A stretch of 20,029 nt of DNA from Paraglomus occultum (taxonomy: Eukaryota > Glomeromycota > Glomeromycetes > Paraglomerales > Paraglomeraceae): NCBI GenBank assembly GCA_910592205.1, contig CAJVPJ010000646.1, positions 1 to 20,029 on the forward strand. Direction: 5' to 3'. The position numbers and the translations under genes were made by a program. Each line of letters begins with the position of its first letter. Position 1 is the stretch's first letter. Positions 1 through 9,253 of the stretch are shown one piece after another. The notes beneath the pieces were generated by a model that searched no databases, was not told the DNA's origin, and worked only from the letters and a program-made list of their open reading frames with translations.

Positions 1-1322
1 AATGGTGACGCCTCGAAAAATAGGGAGACATATTGTATGATATCAAAAATAATTATAGTAATAGTGAGATTGCTTTGTGCATGTGACTTGCTTGTGTATA
101 TTTTATTACCGTATTCCTCCTCGTATAGGGAAGATGTATTGTATTAATAATAGTAGGTACGTATCTCGATGTTTTTTTATTGGCATTATAATCAAAGGGG
201 ATATAAAAGGATACTTGTACTAAAATTATCCAAACTTTAATCGTTAACTTGAAAATATTACGTAAATATAGCGTCTTAGCTTATCCGTAAATATTTTACA
301 TAACTGGTGTAAATAGAATTTTTGCATTGATTGCAAAACAGCTACGCAAAAAATCTTGCCATTTTCACTTGTCGTCACAATTTTTAGGTCGAATAGTGGA
401 GTCAGCATGCAATAATCTGAAGCTACTTTTCCCGGCAAGCTAAATTGCAAGAGTAATGTTACATGGACAGTCTATTCTTTTCCGTCGATTAAACGACAAT
501 CATGAGACAGTAAGGCAAAAATAGAATAGGATTGGACAATAGGCTGCGACATTCACTTTCTGTAATTACCACTGTTGTCAAAATTATAAAAAAACCGTTA
601 TCTTATCTAAAACCAACCAATTACATAAATTTTTAATTGTAGTGTAATACAACTTTAAAGCAGTATTTTATCAAAGACTACTCAGACGCAGCAACTGGTA
701 GGTTGTCTGTCGTGGAGGCTCAAATTGAGTTTGCTTTTCACGAAAAAAAATGGCAACAAATAGCTCTTAGGAATATGAGTTTCTCGCTCGCGTAATACCG
801 GTAGAATTCAATTTTTACAGGAGCGTCAAATTTTCTGCTTTATCGCATCCCCAGGGTTCCTAGTCATGAAGTGTACTATCGCGTCTATCGAAGCCTTGCG
901 TACGTAAATAACACTATCCAACATGCATTATTATTATTGCCCGAGGCATCATCCGGCCGGTGCTGAAATTGAAAATAAGTTTCACTGACCAGGCAAACAT
1001 GGTTACGTATTTATTTATAAGCTTTAAAATAATTGGCTCTCAATAGTTACTTTTAATTAATAATTTTCTTATATTTTCTAAACTCTGCCCGGAAAAGGCA
1101 GCTAATGGTAAACATGCATGACTTTATTTCAGCGTCTTGTTAACTCATCCATATTGACATATGTAGAAGCACATCGTATAATTCAACCTTTGAATAAAAT
1201 TCATATAATAATACACTGCAATAAACCGTAAAATTACGAGTTTATTCAAAAAGAGTTTGAGTTGCTAAATTATAAGAAATGGAAGTGTTAATATTGTAAT
1301 ATTGTAATATCGTAAGTTGACT
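1..1322. other. AT-rich stretch without a recognisable gene
   Basis: No reading frame here has convincing protein character. The longest open frames are short, low-complexity and lack splice context. The only structure noted is an 8-bp tandem repeat at 1289-1312 (unit TAATATTG, two exact copies plus one with a single change), just downstream of the end of the kinase fragment. It may hold flanking sequence of that fragment, but no promoter or terminator could be assigned. Confidence 0.5.
1289..1312. repeat. Short tandem repeat, three 8-bp units
   Basis: Two exact copies of TAATATTG are followed by TAATATCG. This is a simple AT-rich microsatellite-like run with no evident function. Confidence 0.7.
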
Positions 1323-1800
1323 TCATTTGTAGCAACATGTAATCGTACCTGCAGCTGAATCCAAATCATAGCTATTTGTTGGTATGGGCAAATCTCCTGT
1401 AGGTAAGAGTTTACTAGAGTATTTACTCTCTTTCTCGAGACGTGATAACGGCTTTACATCAGTATGATATATAGTATTCCACACATTGTCACCAGATTTA
1501 TCCTTTTCCGTATCTTCAATAAGCTCGTCAATATCGTTCCAAAGTGTCAATGCATCAGGACGCTTATCAGGATCAGCATCACAACACCGCTCGGCAAGTT
1601 TCTTGTATTCCTCTGGCGCAGAATCAGGCATCGACGGTTGCAGTCCCTCACAAACACGTATCGCCAAACATTTGTCAAACGACCAATCTCTAAATGATGG
1701 TTCACCAGTAGCAATCAAATACATAATGATACCAAATGAATACACATCCGATTCCCACCACCAGAAATTGGGCATTGAGATTAATATTTAACTCGGGCGC
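1323..1800 (-). pseudogene. Protein kinase C-lobe fragment (TKL-like), 5' part missing and frame-broken
   Basis: The 1323-1775 frame encodes the end of a eukaryotic protein kinase domain. SDVYSFGIIMY is subdomain IX with its invariant Asp, followed by GEPSF, an LAERCCDADPDKRP block (subdomain XI, with the conserved Arg-Pro) and a helical NDIDELIED tail. It continues into a linker of the type seen after the kinase domain in Rhizophagus-like kinases (DVKPLSRLEKESKYSSKLLP). A GTACGATT donor-like site at 1348 suggests the exon may really end at 1349. The glycine loop, catalytic HRD loop and DFG are absent. An in-frame TAA lies six codons upstream of the first Met, with no AG acceptor between. In another frame, immediately upstream, APEL can be read at about 1789-1800. 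That resembles the APE motif expected there and suggests a small frame-shifting indel near 1755-1785. The kinase identity is firm; the pseudogene call is inference. No catalytic activity is expected. Confidence 0.82.
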
Positions 1801-2735
1801 GTGGATTATCAAATAAAGTAATATTCTTCACAAACGGTATGAGATTCCTTACTTAATTAATACGAAAATTTCCGCACTGCTTCCTGATTCATGAATGACT
1901 CCGGCTCGAAATGTACACTACATAATCGGCCTCGGATGGCCCAACAAACTTTGTGGGTGCTTCTATTGAAACCATTAAAGTAGTGCTGACTGCGATACAA
2001 AGGATGGATCTGCATATTCCATTTGCACGTCTTGAAATCTTGTGAAAATTAACACCGAAAGCCAGAAAAATACCGCATTCAACTTGGATTCCGTATTTTC
2101 ATTTCTCCGCACCCATCGAACCCAGTGCGCACAAACGCTGATGACGCGTGAGCAATTGAGAGGAGAACAGGCGATGTCGATGATAAATGCAGACTGGAAA
2201 TATGCGGTGATGGGAGGTGAAGATCGCGCCTCAAATAATATTCATTCATAGAACGCGACGACAAGATTAAAGTTTGAGTCTTTGTGAATACATTGTCCAC
2301 TGACAATATGGCAACCTACAGCTGAATCAAATAATGGTGACGCATGAGATGTCAACAATCTTGAGATATGAGTAAATAGAACTTAGGACCTAAAAGGTTA
2401 CCCGTCGCTTGATAAGTAGTAGGACCTAATCTTTACTGGCTGTTCATTCTCTCCATGCTGACATTTACTGGTGATAGGATAGTCCACAATAAGTTATGAC
2501 TGTTTTTCTGTATAAGGCATTCACGTCGCTAATAAAGCAAATGTATTCTTGGTTCCGTTTAGATTAAACAAATTTAATTCTCTCGTTATAATCTGAGGAC
2601 AGTAGACCTCTACGAACATAGTAGAATCATACATTATGCAACATTCCGGTTGCGAAGAAGAATTTTGATAATCTGTCCCCAAGAATGCGCGCCAAGCTTT
2701 CTTGATCTTCCTCGCCGACGTATAACGATCGTATA
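1801..2735. other. No assignable gene; possible further kinase debris
   Basis: Between about 1849 and 1905 the minus strand reads VIHESGSSAEIFVLIK before a stop, and a neighbouring frame reads PFVKNITLFDNPRA just before the APEL triplets. Both could be the degraded activation-loop side of the kinase, but neither has HRD or DFG. At 2042-2251 both strands have open frames of about 70 codons with no recognisable family or splice context. I see nothing else that can be supported. Confidence 0.35.
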
Positions 2736-3345
2736 CTATTTGCTTGTTATGTCTTCAGACAGAACAGTGAAGATCCGCTGAAGCAAGTATGAATCGCCCC
2801 CATCCGTCCATATGATATGGCAGGGTCGAATCTGCTCGATTAGATGATAAAGCTTAACATTATCATACTCTTATTGTTGTGTCCAGCGTCAACCTAGTCC
2901 CCCGGCGGTAGTTCAGTCACTAATGGACTGTTGAAACTCCTATAACGGAATCCATTTGGATCATGCGAGCGCAACGACTTTTGGTCAGAATCTTCAAGTC
3001 GCGATCCCGCTCCATTTCGCCCTCAGATTCTTCGCGTCAGTACTTGGAGAATGCAAAACGGACATGGCTATCGCTTGCATTTTGAAAGAGAATGTGTTGA
3101 CGTTGGATTATTTGCCTGCGTAAAAGATATACCTTAAACCAATTTTCCTAGCCCGAGGCGCTCAGCGCGCTGATGTGGAGTTGGAGAATTGTTAAAGTAA
3201 AATAACTCTGTAACAATAGACTTCCTTTGGCCGGATGAACGTTAGCAATTTCAGCAAGCCGATTTTGTTCGATCCAACCATCCCGCAATACTCCCAAGCA
3301 ATGCTATTATAAAGTATCCTCCTCAGTTTTCACATCATCAGCTAC
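2736..3345 (-). pseudogene. Decayed, unidentified coding region A
   Basis: One minus-strand frame runs from 3345 to 2920 with protein-like composition, broken by stops at about 3304-3309, 3148-3150, 3037-3039 and 2920-2922. Readable pieces include LRDGWIEQNRLAEIANVHPA, ENWFKVYLLRRQIIQRQHIL and REESEGEMERDRDLK. A second frame (about 3023-2894) gives SLRSHDPNGFRYRSFNSPLV, and a third (2870-2736) gives EYDNVKLYHLIEQIRPCHII followed by WTDGGDSYLLQRIF. The order of frames fits one gene that acquired indels. The stop at 3148-3150 is a CTAG-like acceptor context, so one break could instead be an intron edge. Base composition is visibly richer in G+C than the flanks. I do not recognise the family. 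Mutated fungal gene or transposon-derived ORF are both possible. Confidence 0.45.
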
Positions 3346-3758
3346 TATTCACGATGTCATTCACACGGAATTCTCAGCATTCTCGTTGTCTCCGCTGTCA
3401 AAGTTCTTGCACAGGAGAAGTCCCTGAAAATGTACTAGATCAATCGACACGCAATCCTCATTATTATTTCAAAAGCATTTTGAACAAAAATTTTTACTGT
3501 GGGTGCACAAAAATTAATTTTATTGTTATGCCAAAAACTTAAATTTTACATGTAGACAATATAATAATAATCACGTGTCCGTAAATTTTATGGATAAATG
3601 TCGTGTGATTATTATGATCTGCAGAACAAATTCGGCCTGTAACGTGAAAAAACAACCGTGATCAAAACAAACTTGTTTATTGTTATTATTATTGTCACGG
3701 TACGTCAGTGGTAGCAGCCATGTTACAGTACCCGAACGAGAGAGAAAAGCTTTCTATT
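3346..3758. other. Intergenic, no supported gene
   Basis: On the minus strand, about 3355-3410 reads NFDSGDNENAENSV before a stop, which may be the 5' end of decayed region A. The plus-strand open frame at 3354-3542 shows no domain, and its second half is AT-rich low-complexity sequence. Nothing else is supported. Confidence 0.35.
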
Positions 3759-4203
3759 TCAGCTACGCGACATGACCTCCTCATCCTTTTCATCTTCCCT
3801 CTTTATTTTTTGTTTCTCTTCAAGGAATTGCATCATCTTGGCTTTCCACTTTTTTTCACTTTCGTAACGGGAGAATTATTCAGATATCAAACGGGACAAT
3901 TTGGCAAGCCATTTATTTAATAAACGGCTTTTAATATTTTTACATTCTCCAAAAAGCGACATTTGCTTGGCATATGCGCGCCACTCTCCCCGAATGCCAT
4001 CGGGCAATCTTTGCTCTGCTGGCATAATTGCCACCTAGAATCTTGTTTATGGGGAAATAATGCCAGCTATCAGGAATTTTTAAGAAACACCCACCCGAAT
4101 TGGCCATAAGCGCCTCCGTACCTAACGGTTCAGATTGTTAGCAACACCAGCATTTATTAAACGCTGCTTCATATGCTCTTACTGAGTCTATTAGGTTCGG
4201 CTT
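3759..4203 (-). pseudogene. Decayed, unidentified coding region B
   Basis: Two linked minus-strand frames look like protein. From 4203 the frame reads LIDSVRAYEAAFNKCWCC, a stop at 4138-4140, then QSEPLGTEALMANSGGCFLK and PDSWHYFPINKIL to about 4035. From 4034 a second frame reads MPAEQRLPDGIRGEWRAYAK, then LLNKWLAKLSRLISE, a single TAA at 3876-3878, and a strongly helical charged end (YESEKKWKAKMMQFLEEKQK) to the TGA at 3759. TTCTAG next to the frame change at 4035-4037 resembles a 3' splice site, so the change could be an intron boundary rather than a mutation. The lysine/glutamate-rich tail suggests a coiled coil or extended helix. I do not recognise a family. The in-frame stops favour a pseudogene. 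Confidence 0.45.
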
Positions 4204-5059
4204 TCACATTCTTTTATTAAACTCCAATGGCTCACTCTAACTCTTTAAACAATTTACTTAATATTAATGGCAGATACGTTAATCGGTGACTGTGGCAAAA
4301 GATTTTTCCAAAGTCACGATAATAACAAGATTCAGAAGCCAATTCACGTGACGGCTCTGTTTGGGGAGGCTTACAAGTAGCGTGTCTTCTCAATTGCAAT
4401 AATAGTAACAAAAATTATTATGTCATGTGTTTTACTTACTTCATATTTCAAATCAACGAATAAAAGATTACCAATAACAGTGACAGACTGAACGCTAGTT
4501 TTGCAAGCTGGGTCAAAGACAAAGCAGAATGAGACCCAATCATGTCTGCAATGGGTGTTGCTGACAGAGGATATCCAGTGTGGTCGCTGGTTCAGCGTCA
4601 AGGAGAATTCATTATAACATATAACATGCTGTTATAACTTGGATTACAATAGTAAATTTTGTTGCTGCCAGCTAATAAGCATAATAGCCTAATTGTGATT
4701 TGCCATCCAAAACCCCCGACAGTTAATTGTCTAGCACACTTAAAGAATCATTTGATTAAAAATTTTTAAAGCTGGAGAGTGAAGGGATCAGCCGCGACAT
4801 TAGATATTCCTTTGTTTCAATCATTGATTTTTGGGATGGGTCCGGTTTATTTTTGTCAAAACTACCAAAAAGGATAACTTCGACAACCCCTGGATAAATG
4901 CGTTATCTTTTTTAGTAAATGATTTTCAAAGTGATTAACTAGTCACGTCGATTGTTTACATCCTCAATCCGCAACGAAACTTTTTCTTTTGCGTGAGCCG
5001 ATTTCAGGCCACTCTCCCCTTGGTTTTTGATAAATACAAGCATACGGAGATAGTTATAA
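4204..5059. other. Intergenic, no supported gene
   Basis: The open frame at 4371-4601 (minus strand) has no recognisable domain or splice signals. No repeats or RNA genes were seen. The stretch reads as ordinary AT-rich spacer. Confidence 0.4.
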
Positions 5060-5073
5060 ATATTAACTTTTCT

Positions 5074-5091
5074 CCTTCTTAAGAAAGAAGG
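5074..5091. repeat. Short inverted repeat (hairpin)
   Basis: CCTTCTT and its complement AAGAAGG flank a 4-nt loop and are followed by GGGG and a run of T. On the plus strand this could fold into a small stem. Its function is unknown. Confidence 0.55.
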
Positions 5092-5115
5092 GGTTTTTAA
5101 TTACTTTTGCTGTTG

Positions 5116-5161
5116 CCCTCGACACTAAAGTTAGTCGAGAATTAATAACTAGTATCGAGGG
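5116..5161. repeat. Inverted repeat with 12-nt arms
   Basis: CCCTCGACACTA at 5116-5127 pairs with TAGTATCGAGGG at 5150-5161 with one mismatch. A second partial partner (TAGTCGAG, 5132-5139) lies inside the loop, so two alternative stems are possible. Confidence 0.65.
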
Positions 5162-5476
5162 ACCGAAACACGTTTCCTTACGGACACCGGAGGACACGAA
5201 GGTAGTCTCTCATGTTCCCGTGCGGCCACTTATTTCCTTACGTAGAGCTGGATGATGGCAAGTTGTGCTTACTATCACGCATTGATTTATTATGTAGTCG
5301 ATTCGGTTCCCACGAACAAAGCGGGAATACCCATGATCGAGAAGCGATGACGGCTGGGGGCGTTGCGTAAGTATCAAGCTTTGATGGTGGACTAGTATGA
5401 GTTATTATACACGAATATTCGGTGACTAAATGCTGTATACTTTGTTAGACGCCCTCACATCGCCGCGTTTCCGTGC
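5162..5476. other. Ambiguous possibly coding stretch, strand unclear
   Basis: A plus-strand frame without a start codon is open from about 5069 to 5250 and reads VSRELITSIEGPKHVSLRTP, but the antisense frame is also fairly open. TTTCCTTACG occurs twice, at about 5174 and 5234. I could not decide whether either strand was ever coding. Confidence 0.2.
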
Positions 5477-5528
5477 TTGAGCAACGCTCAAGAAGAAATG
5501 CACGTCCATCATCGGCGATGGTGGACGT
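5477..5528 (+). repeat. Two adjacent hairpins
   Basis: TTGAGC/GCTCAA (5477-5482 and 5486-5491) form a perfect 6-bp stem with a 3-nt loop. Ten bases later an 11-bp stem (5502-5512 with 5518-5528) closes on the 5-nt loop CGGCG. Its only non-Watson-Crick pair would be a G-U wobble in plus-strand RNA but an A-C mismatch in minus-strand RNA. This asymmetry hints that, if transcribed, the plus strand is the folded form. A GTAAGT donor-like site follows at 5550 with TTTGCACAG near 5617-5625, so a small spliced plus-strand transcript is possible but unproven. Confidence 0.6.
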
Positions 5529-5659
5529 CTCTCTCGAATCGGAAATTTGTAAGTGTGATTTCAAATAATAATATTGTTTTGATACAGTCTACAACTTTCA
5601 CTAATATTATTTATTATTTGCACAGATTATCCGATATGATTGCCAGCAAGAGGCAATCT

Positions 5660-5753
5660 GAGCGGGCTTCAATTTTTTTAAAAAGTTATACATCTATCCA
5701 TCCACTTCTAACACTGATAGTAGGCGGGATAGATGTATAGAATCCGCCCGCTC
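5660..5753. repeat. Nested inverted repeat, about 94 bp
   Basis: The outer arms are GAGCGGGC (5660-5667) and GCCCGCTC (5746-5753). The inner arms are a perfect 13-bp pair, TATACATCTATCC (5687-5699) and GGATAGATGTATA (5727-5739), around a 27-nt loop. Both stems nest, so the whole unit can fold back on itself. It could be a small foldback/MITE-like element or a structured RNA. No target-site duplication was recognised. Confidence 0.7.
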
Positions 5754-6558
5754 CCCCCTTTATGATGAGGACGCGCATCGTTTCAAATAAAACGGTGACC
5801 ATCATAAATTTACACTTATATTAAGCCAATAATAAAATATAATAAATACGACAAAAAATAATAATAAACTTCATCGAACACAATTCGAATTTAATGTAGT
5901 AAATATGACGATAGAATAATAAATTTCACAAGTTTCGAATGTGATTAATACATCCTACGCCAGGAATTAGATGGAACGCGATTGATCCATGTACAATAAA
6001 TCAATAGGGCGGCGTAGTATCTCTAGTTGTATGTCGCAAAGACTACGCTATTTCATTAAGCATAGTTGTGTACCAACAGCTTGTATAAAGAATACGTTGG
6101 GGTTAATCGTACAATTTGCAAGTAGACAAAGAGATTTCTTTGGTCTGTGAGGATTGGGAACGGTTTTTCACGCGAAGATTACTATGCCGGGAAGGAGGGT
6201 AATAATGTTGAGTAAGCGCACAAGAACTTAAGGTAATGAGTGAAGGTGTGATAAACGGATAGATGCCATATATTGGACACGCTCTTGGAAATAAGCTCCA
6301 AATTTACTGATATAATTCTTGGAGCGACAAAGAGACTTTGTCGTCGAGTTTAGCACTCTCACTACCATATTCACCTTCGTGATAAGCCACATCTCGGCTC
6401 GGGGTTCATAATGTCTGCACCTTCGCGATGTTTGATTTGGTATAAACTATTTGACATCAATAATAGAACTACACAATTATTGCGTTTTGCTTTTACAAAT
6501 TTGATTTGTTCCGTTTGTAGCGCATTAATTACCGCACGCTTTTCTTCCCGCTTTCAGT
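5754..6558. other. Intergenic, AT-rich; contains one strong hairpin
   Basis: No gene is supported. About 5800-5950 is simple AT-rich sequence. The only clear structure is the perfect hairpin at 6325-6343. Confidence 0.45.
6325..6343. repeat. Perfect 8-bp hairpin
   Basis: CGACAAAG and CTTTGTCG flank the 3-nt loop AGA. No adjacent T-run or gene end makes it a terminator. Its role is unknown. Confidence 0.65.
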
Positions 6559-7277
6559 TTACGAACCGGTGTTAACAGCACGTTCGTTATTATTGATATT
6601 CAAACTCTGTTTCAACGCGTCTCTTTCCCACCAACTTTTTTCGCATTGGGAGTGAAAGTGATAGCCAAGGAGTAAAATTAATAAAATAACATCACCATTA
6701 TGAGTACTGCTACCAAATTCAAGCAAGCATTGTGTTAAATTCACCTACCGATAGAACACATTCTTTAACTCCCAGAATCTTACAGTAACCTCAGAGACTT
6801 TATTATTATCAACCACATCAACAATGTTAGAGAACGACTCCTCTACTTCCAGTGCTAATCCAATATCGTAATGTTCAAGTAACCAATTTTTGAATCGGGA
6901 CGTTGTTCTTTATCACTGGCTCATCTTTTTTTTTTTAATATCTTTTTGAAGAAAACAGTTGTACGTCTATGGCGATCCAAAATCAAAATCTTCATAATCG
7001 CGAACAGAAGCTGGTGGTCTTCGTCAGCAAGTCACTCTTCCCGATACCGTTTAACCTTCTAGAAAGAAGGGTCTTCAAGAACGTTAATCGATGTTGATCG
7101 GTCTCAATAAAGCTGACAACGGTAGCATTGATTGAGAACCCGTAATGTATAATCCTTTGCTTTAATTCAGTGTCCGTTTAGTAAATTGCTTAGCGATGAA
7201 GTATGTGTTGCCTGATTGCGCCTTTCCATCATCTGCGTTATCATATCAACGGTCAGCGTGTCGTATTTAATAGTAGA
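6559..7277 (-). pseudogene. Decayed, unidentified coding region C
   Basis: Three consecutive minus-strand pieces look like protein. At 7277-7170 (36 codons) there is YDTLTVDMITQMMERRNQAT. At 7177-6995 (61 codons, another frame) there is ELKQRIIHYGFSINATVVSF followed by IETDQHRLTFLKTLL. At 6909-6559 there is NWLLEHYDIGLALEVEESFS, then VRFWELKNVFYR, one TAG at 6745-6747, and an in-frame continuation of about 60 codons with a short hydrophobic segment and SQCEKSWWERDALKQSL. At the TAG the sequence CGGTAGGTG also resembles a 5' splice site, so an intron may begin there. The multiple frame changes over 700 bp are more easily explained by decay than by introns alone. No family was recognised. Confidence 0.5.
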
Positions 7278-7614
7278 TCAAAATTTTATCACGTGCGTTT
7301 CTCCAATTATATCATTTTAATTTATTTTAATTTACAATATACTGATTCTAATACATTCTTCATAAATTACAACGGTTCGCACTTCATAGTCAGATAGCAG
7401 TTATCTGTGGGCATCAGGCAGCCAACCGATGCGGTATCCCACCCAAATTTTAGCAATCAATTGTCTAACACAGGGCAATACGTATCTCTCCCCAGCATAC
7501 GATACATTTGGCGCGACATTCTTTGAGAAATGTCACTGCAAACGCATGTTGTTCTTATTCACCCTGTACATTTAACAACTAGTCGCATAAATTTTGTCAT
7601 GCTAATAAACATAA
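7278..7614. other. Short spacer 3' of the coiled-coil gene
   Basis: AT-rich sequence with no supported gene. It should contain the 3' end of the minus-strand transcript of the coiled-coil gene, but no single polyadenylation signal stands out. Confidence 0.4.
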
Positions 7615-8829
7615 CTATCCCCTAATCCTGACTTTAAGCCTCCTTTCACGTTTATCATCGTTATCACTACCGTTCATTAGTACTACTACTATTTCTTCTT
7701 CATCACTATCCACCTCTTCCACCTCATCGCCCGTTTTCAGCTCAAACCTTTCATCGTTCTTCTCTCTCAGCGACACTTTTGCTTTAACATAGATTATGTC
7801 ATCGTCTTTCTTCTGTTCCTTGTAAACCATAGGCAATGAGCATAGCGCCACTAATACGCTTTCCTCAGTATCATCCTCGTATAATTGAGCACCTCTCATA
7901 AGAGCATCATCGAACTCGATCCCAGACTCGACGAATTCAACTCTCGAATTTCCAAACACCTTTGGACGAAAATACAGTACACGAATCAAAGTACGGATCG
8001 TATCCATTGTCTGTAAGAATAGCCTTTCTTGGGTGTCTTTCTTGTTTGTACGGTACTTAGCGAGAACGTTTAACACTTCCGCTGAGGTTTCTTGGATGAA
8101 TGGTTGGTTCATATTGGTAAACGCATGAGTTCCGAGCAGGCTGTATGTTTGTTGCCGGATTTTATCTGGGATCAAATCTGCAATATTATCGTTTATCTGG
8201 TTATCATAAATGAATTGAGTAATCATGGCACAAAGAGCTTCGGTTGTCTGAGCTATGTCAAATTCAAGCGCGGACGTTTCCTTGTTCGATGTGGGAAGCA
8301 TAGCATTTTTGTGTGCGACAGCTGTCTTTTTCAAAATTTTCTCGGTAATTACTCGTTTGAAAGCGGCTTTAATCAATACCCTGTCTACGTCAGCCCTTCG
8401 TATTTTGTAAGGATGCAAATATCTATTAACTAACTTTGTTGCCTCGGAAGCATTAATGGTTATCATTGCGCCTTTTGTCCTAGCGATGTTGTCAAGTTTC
8501 TTTTCTAATGCGTGTATATGGCGTTTCAAAAATATTGGGTTATTGGGATCATCTTCTTTGAAGATGTGACTAGTTGCATCGCCGAGAGCCGACTGATACC
8601 TAGATGCTTCTTCCTTAAACGCTTCTTTCTGTTTCGCAAGTTTGTCTACTTTCTTTTCGAGCGACACTACTCGTTCGCGCAAGATAGCATTGTGTTTTCT
8701 GAGTTCAGCATTCAAAGACCTAAGTCTACGTAATTCAATGTCTTTTTCCGAAGGCAAGGCTGACCTATTGTCGATGGGAATGTAGCGGCCAGTAGCTACG
8801 TGATATTTAACGTTAATCTCTTCATACAT
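7615..8829 (-). CDS. Coiled-coil protein of a Glomeromycotina-type family, function unknown
   Basis: This is the longest intact ORF in the window. The frame is open from 8937. I chose the ATG at 8829 (404 residues, starting MYEEINVKYHVATGRYIPID) because the upstream 36 codons are low-complexity and hydrophobic. An ATG at 8913, or an upstream exon, cannot be excluded. Residues about 28-85 form a charged heptad-like coiled coil (ELRRLRSLNAELRKHNAILR, then VVSLEKKVDKLAKQKEAFKE). A DDPNNPIFLKRHIHALEKKL helix and a largely helical middle with DKIRQQTYSLLGTHAF follow. Then come IRVLYFRPKVF and a segment ending in CSLPMVY, and finally an acidic stretch (EVEEVDSDEEE) with a basic end. From memory, the IRxLYFRxKV...CSxPxV pattern recurs in an expanded family of uncharacterised arbuscular mycorrhizal fungal proteins; I cannot verify this here. 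No signal peptide or membrane segment is seen. It is probably a cytosolic or nuclear oligomer, by inference. Confidence 0.8.
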   Translation of the reverse strand: MYEEINVKYHVATGRYIPIDNRSALPSEKDIELRRLRSLNAELRKHNAILRERVVSLEKKVDKLAKQKEAFKEEASRYQSALGDATSHIFKEDDPNNPIFLKRHIHALEKKLDNIARTKGAMITINASEATKLVNRYLHPYKIRRADVDRVLIKAAFKRVITEKILKKTAVAHKNAMLPTSNKETSALEFDIAQTTEALCAMITQFIYDNQINDNIADLIPDKIRQQTYSLLGTHAFTNMNQPFIQETSAEVLNVLAKYRTNKKDTQERLFLQTMDTIRTLIRVLYFRPKVFGNSRVEFVESGIEFDDALMRGAQLYEDDTEESVLVALCSLPMVYKEQKKDDDIIYVKAKVSLREKNDERFELKTGDEVEEVDSDEEEIVVVLMNGSDNDDKRERRLKVRIRG

Positions 8830-9253
8830 GCTTGATTCAGAGGTAATTTCTCTTATTATTATTATGGCTTGTACAGTATTTGTAAAGTGACAGTTTGGTG
8901 TAACACCATACATGATCAGACATTTTCGGTTTACCAATTCATAAGCGTTTTAACAATATTTCGATAAAGAATTTATCTTGCGCGATTGCCTTTTATAGAA
9001 AATGACGCTACAAAGAATACAACTTAATGCTAAACTCATGAAGGTCACAATGCATATTATTATTATCTGAAGTCACAATGATTAAAATCAGAACACGTAA
9101 ACGAATTGCGGAGGATTACTGATAAACTGCAATAGCACATTTTCTAGCACCAACTTTAAAGAACTATTGTGCCGCAAGAATGTCATCATCATCGTAGGTG
9201 TTCGATTGGTACTTTATCATAAAACTCTGCGGCCGGCAGTGGTTTCATCGATC
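8830..9253. other. Spacer upstream of the coiled-coil gene
   Basis: It contains the putative 5' flank of the minus-strand coiled-coil gene. Short AT-rich runs (about 9056-9067) are present, but no promoter element was recognised. The far end abuts the transposase relic and may contain its unrecognised 3' terminal sequence. Confidence 0.35.

Noticed and set aside
1486-1791. Plus-strand ORF of 101 codons
   Set aside because: Antisense of the kinase C-lobe, which is far better supported.
1872-1975. Minus-strand reading CSVHFEPESF resembling the end of a THAP zinc finger
   Set aside because: Only about ten residues match and the preceding C2CH spacing is absent. Adjacent frames read equally well as kinase debris.
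2079-2306. RRDLH in a minus-strand frame as the kinase catalytic loop
   Set aside because: The surrounding residues do not fit the HRDLxxxN motif, and the plus strand is equally open there.
3163-3172. Palindrome CAGCGCGCTG
   Set aside because: A 10-bp palindrome alone in the middle of a decayed coding frame is plausible by chance.
8092-8433. Plus-strand ORF of 113 codons
   Set aside because: Fully antisense within the intact coiled-coil gene.
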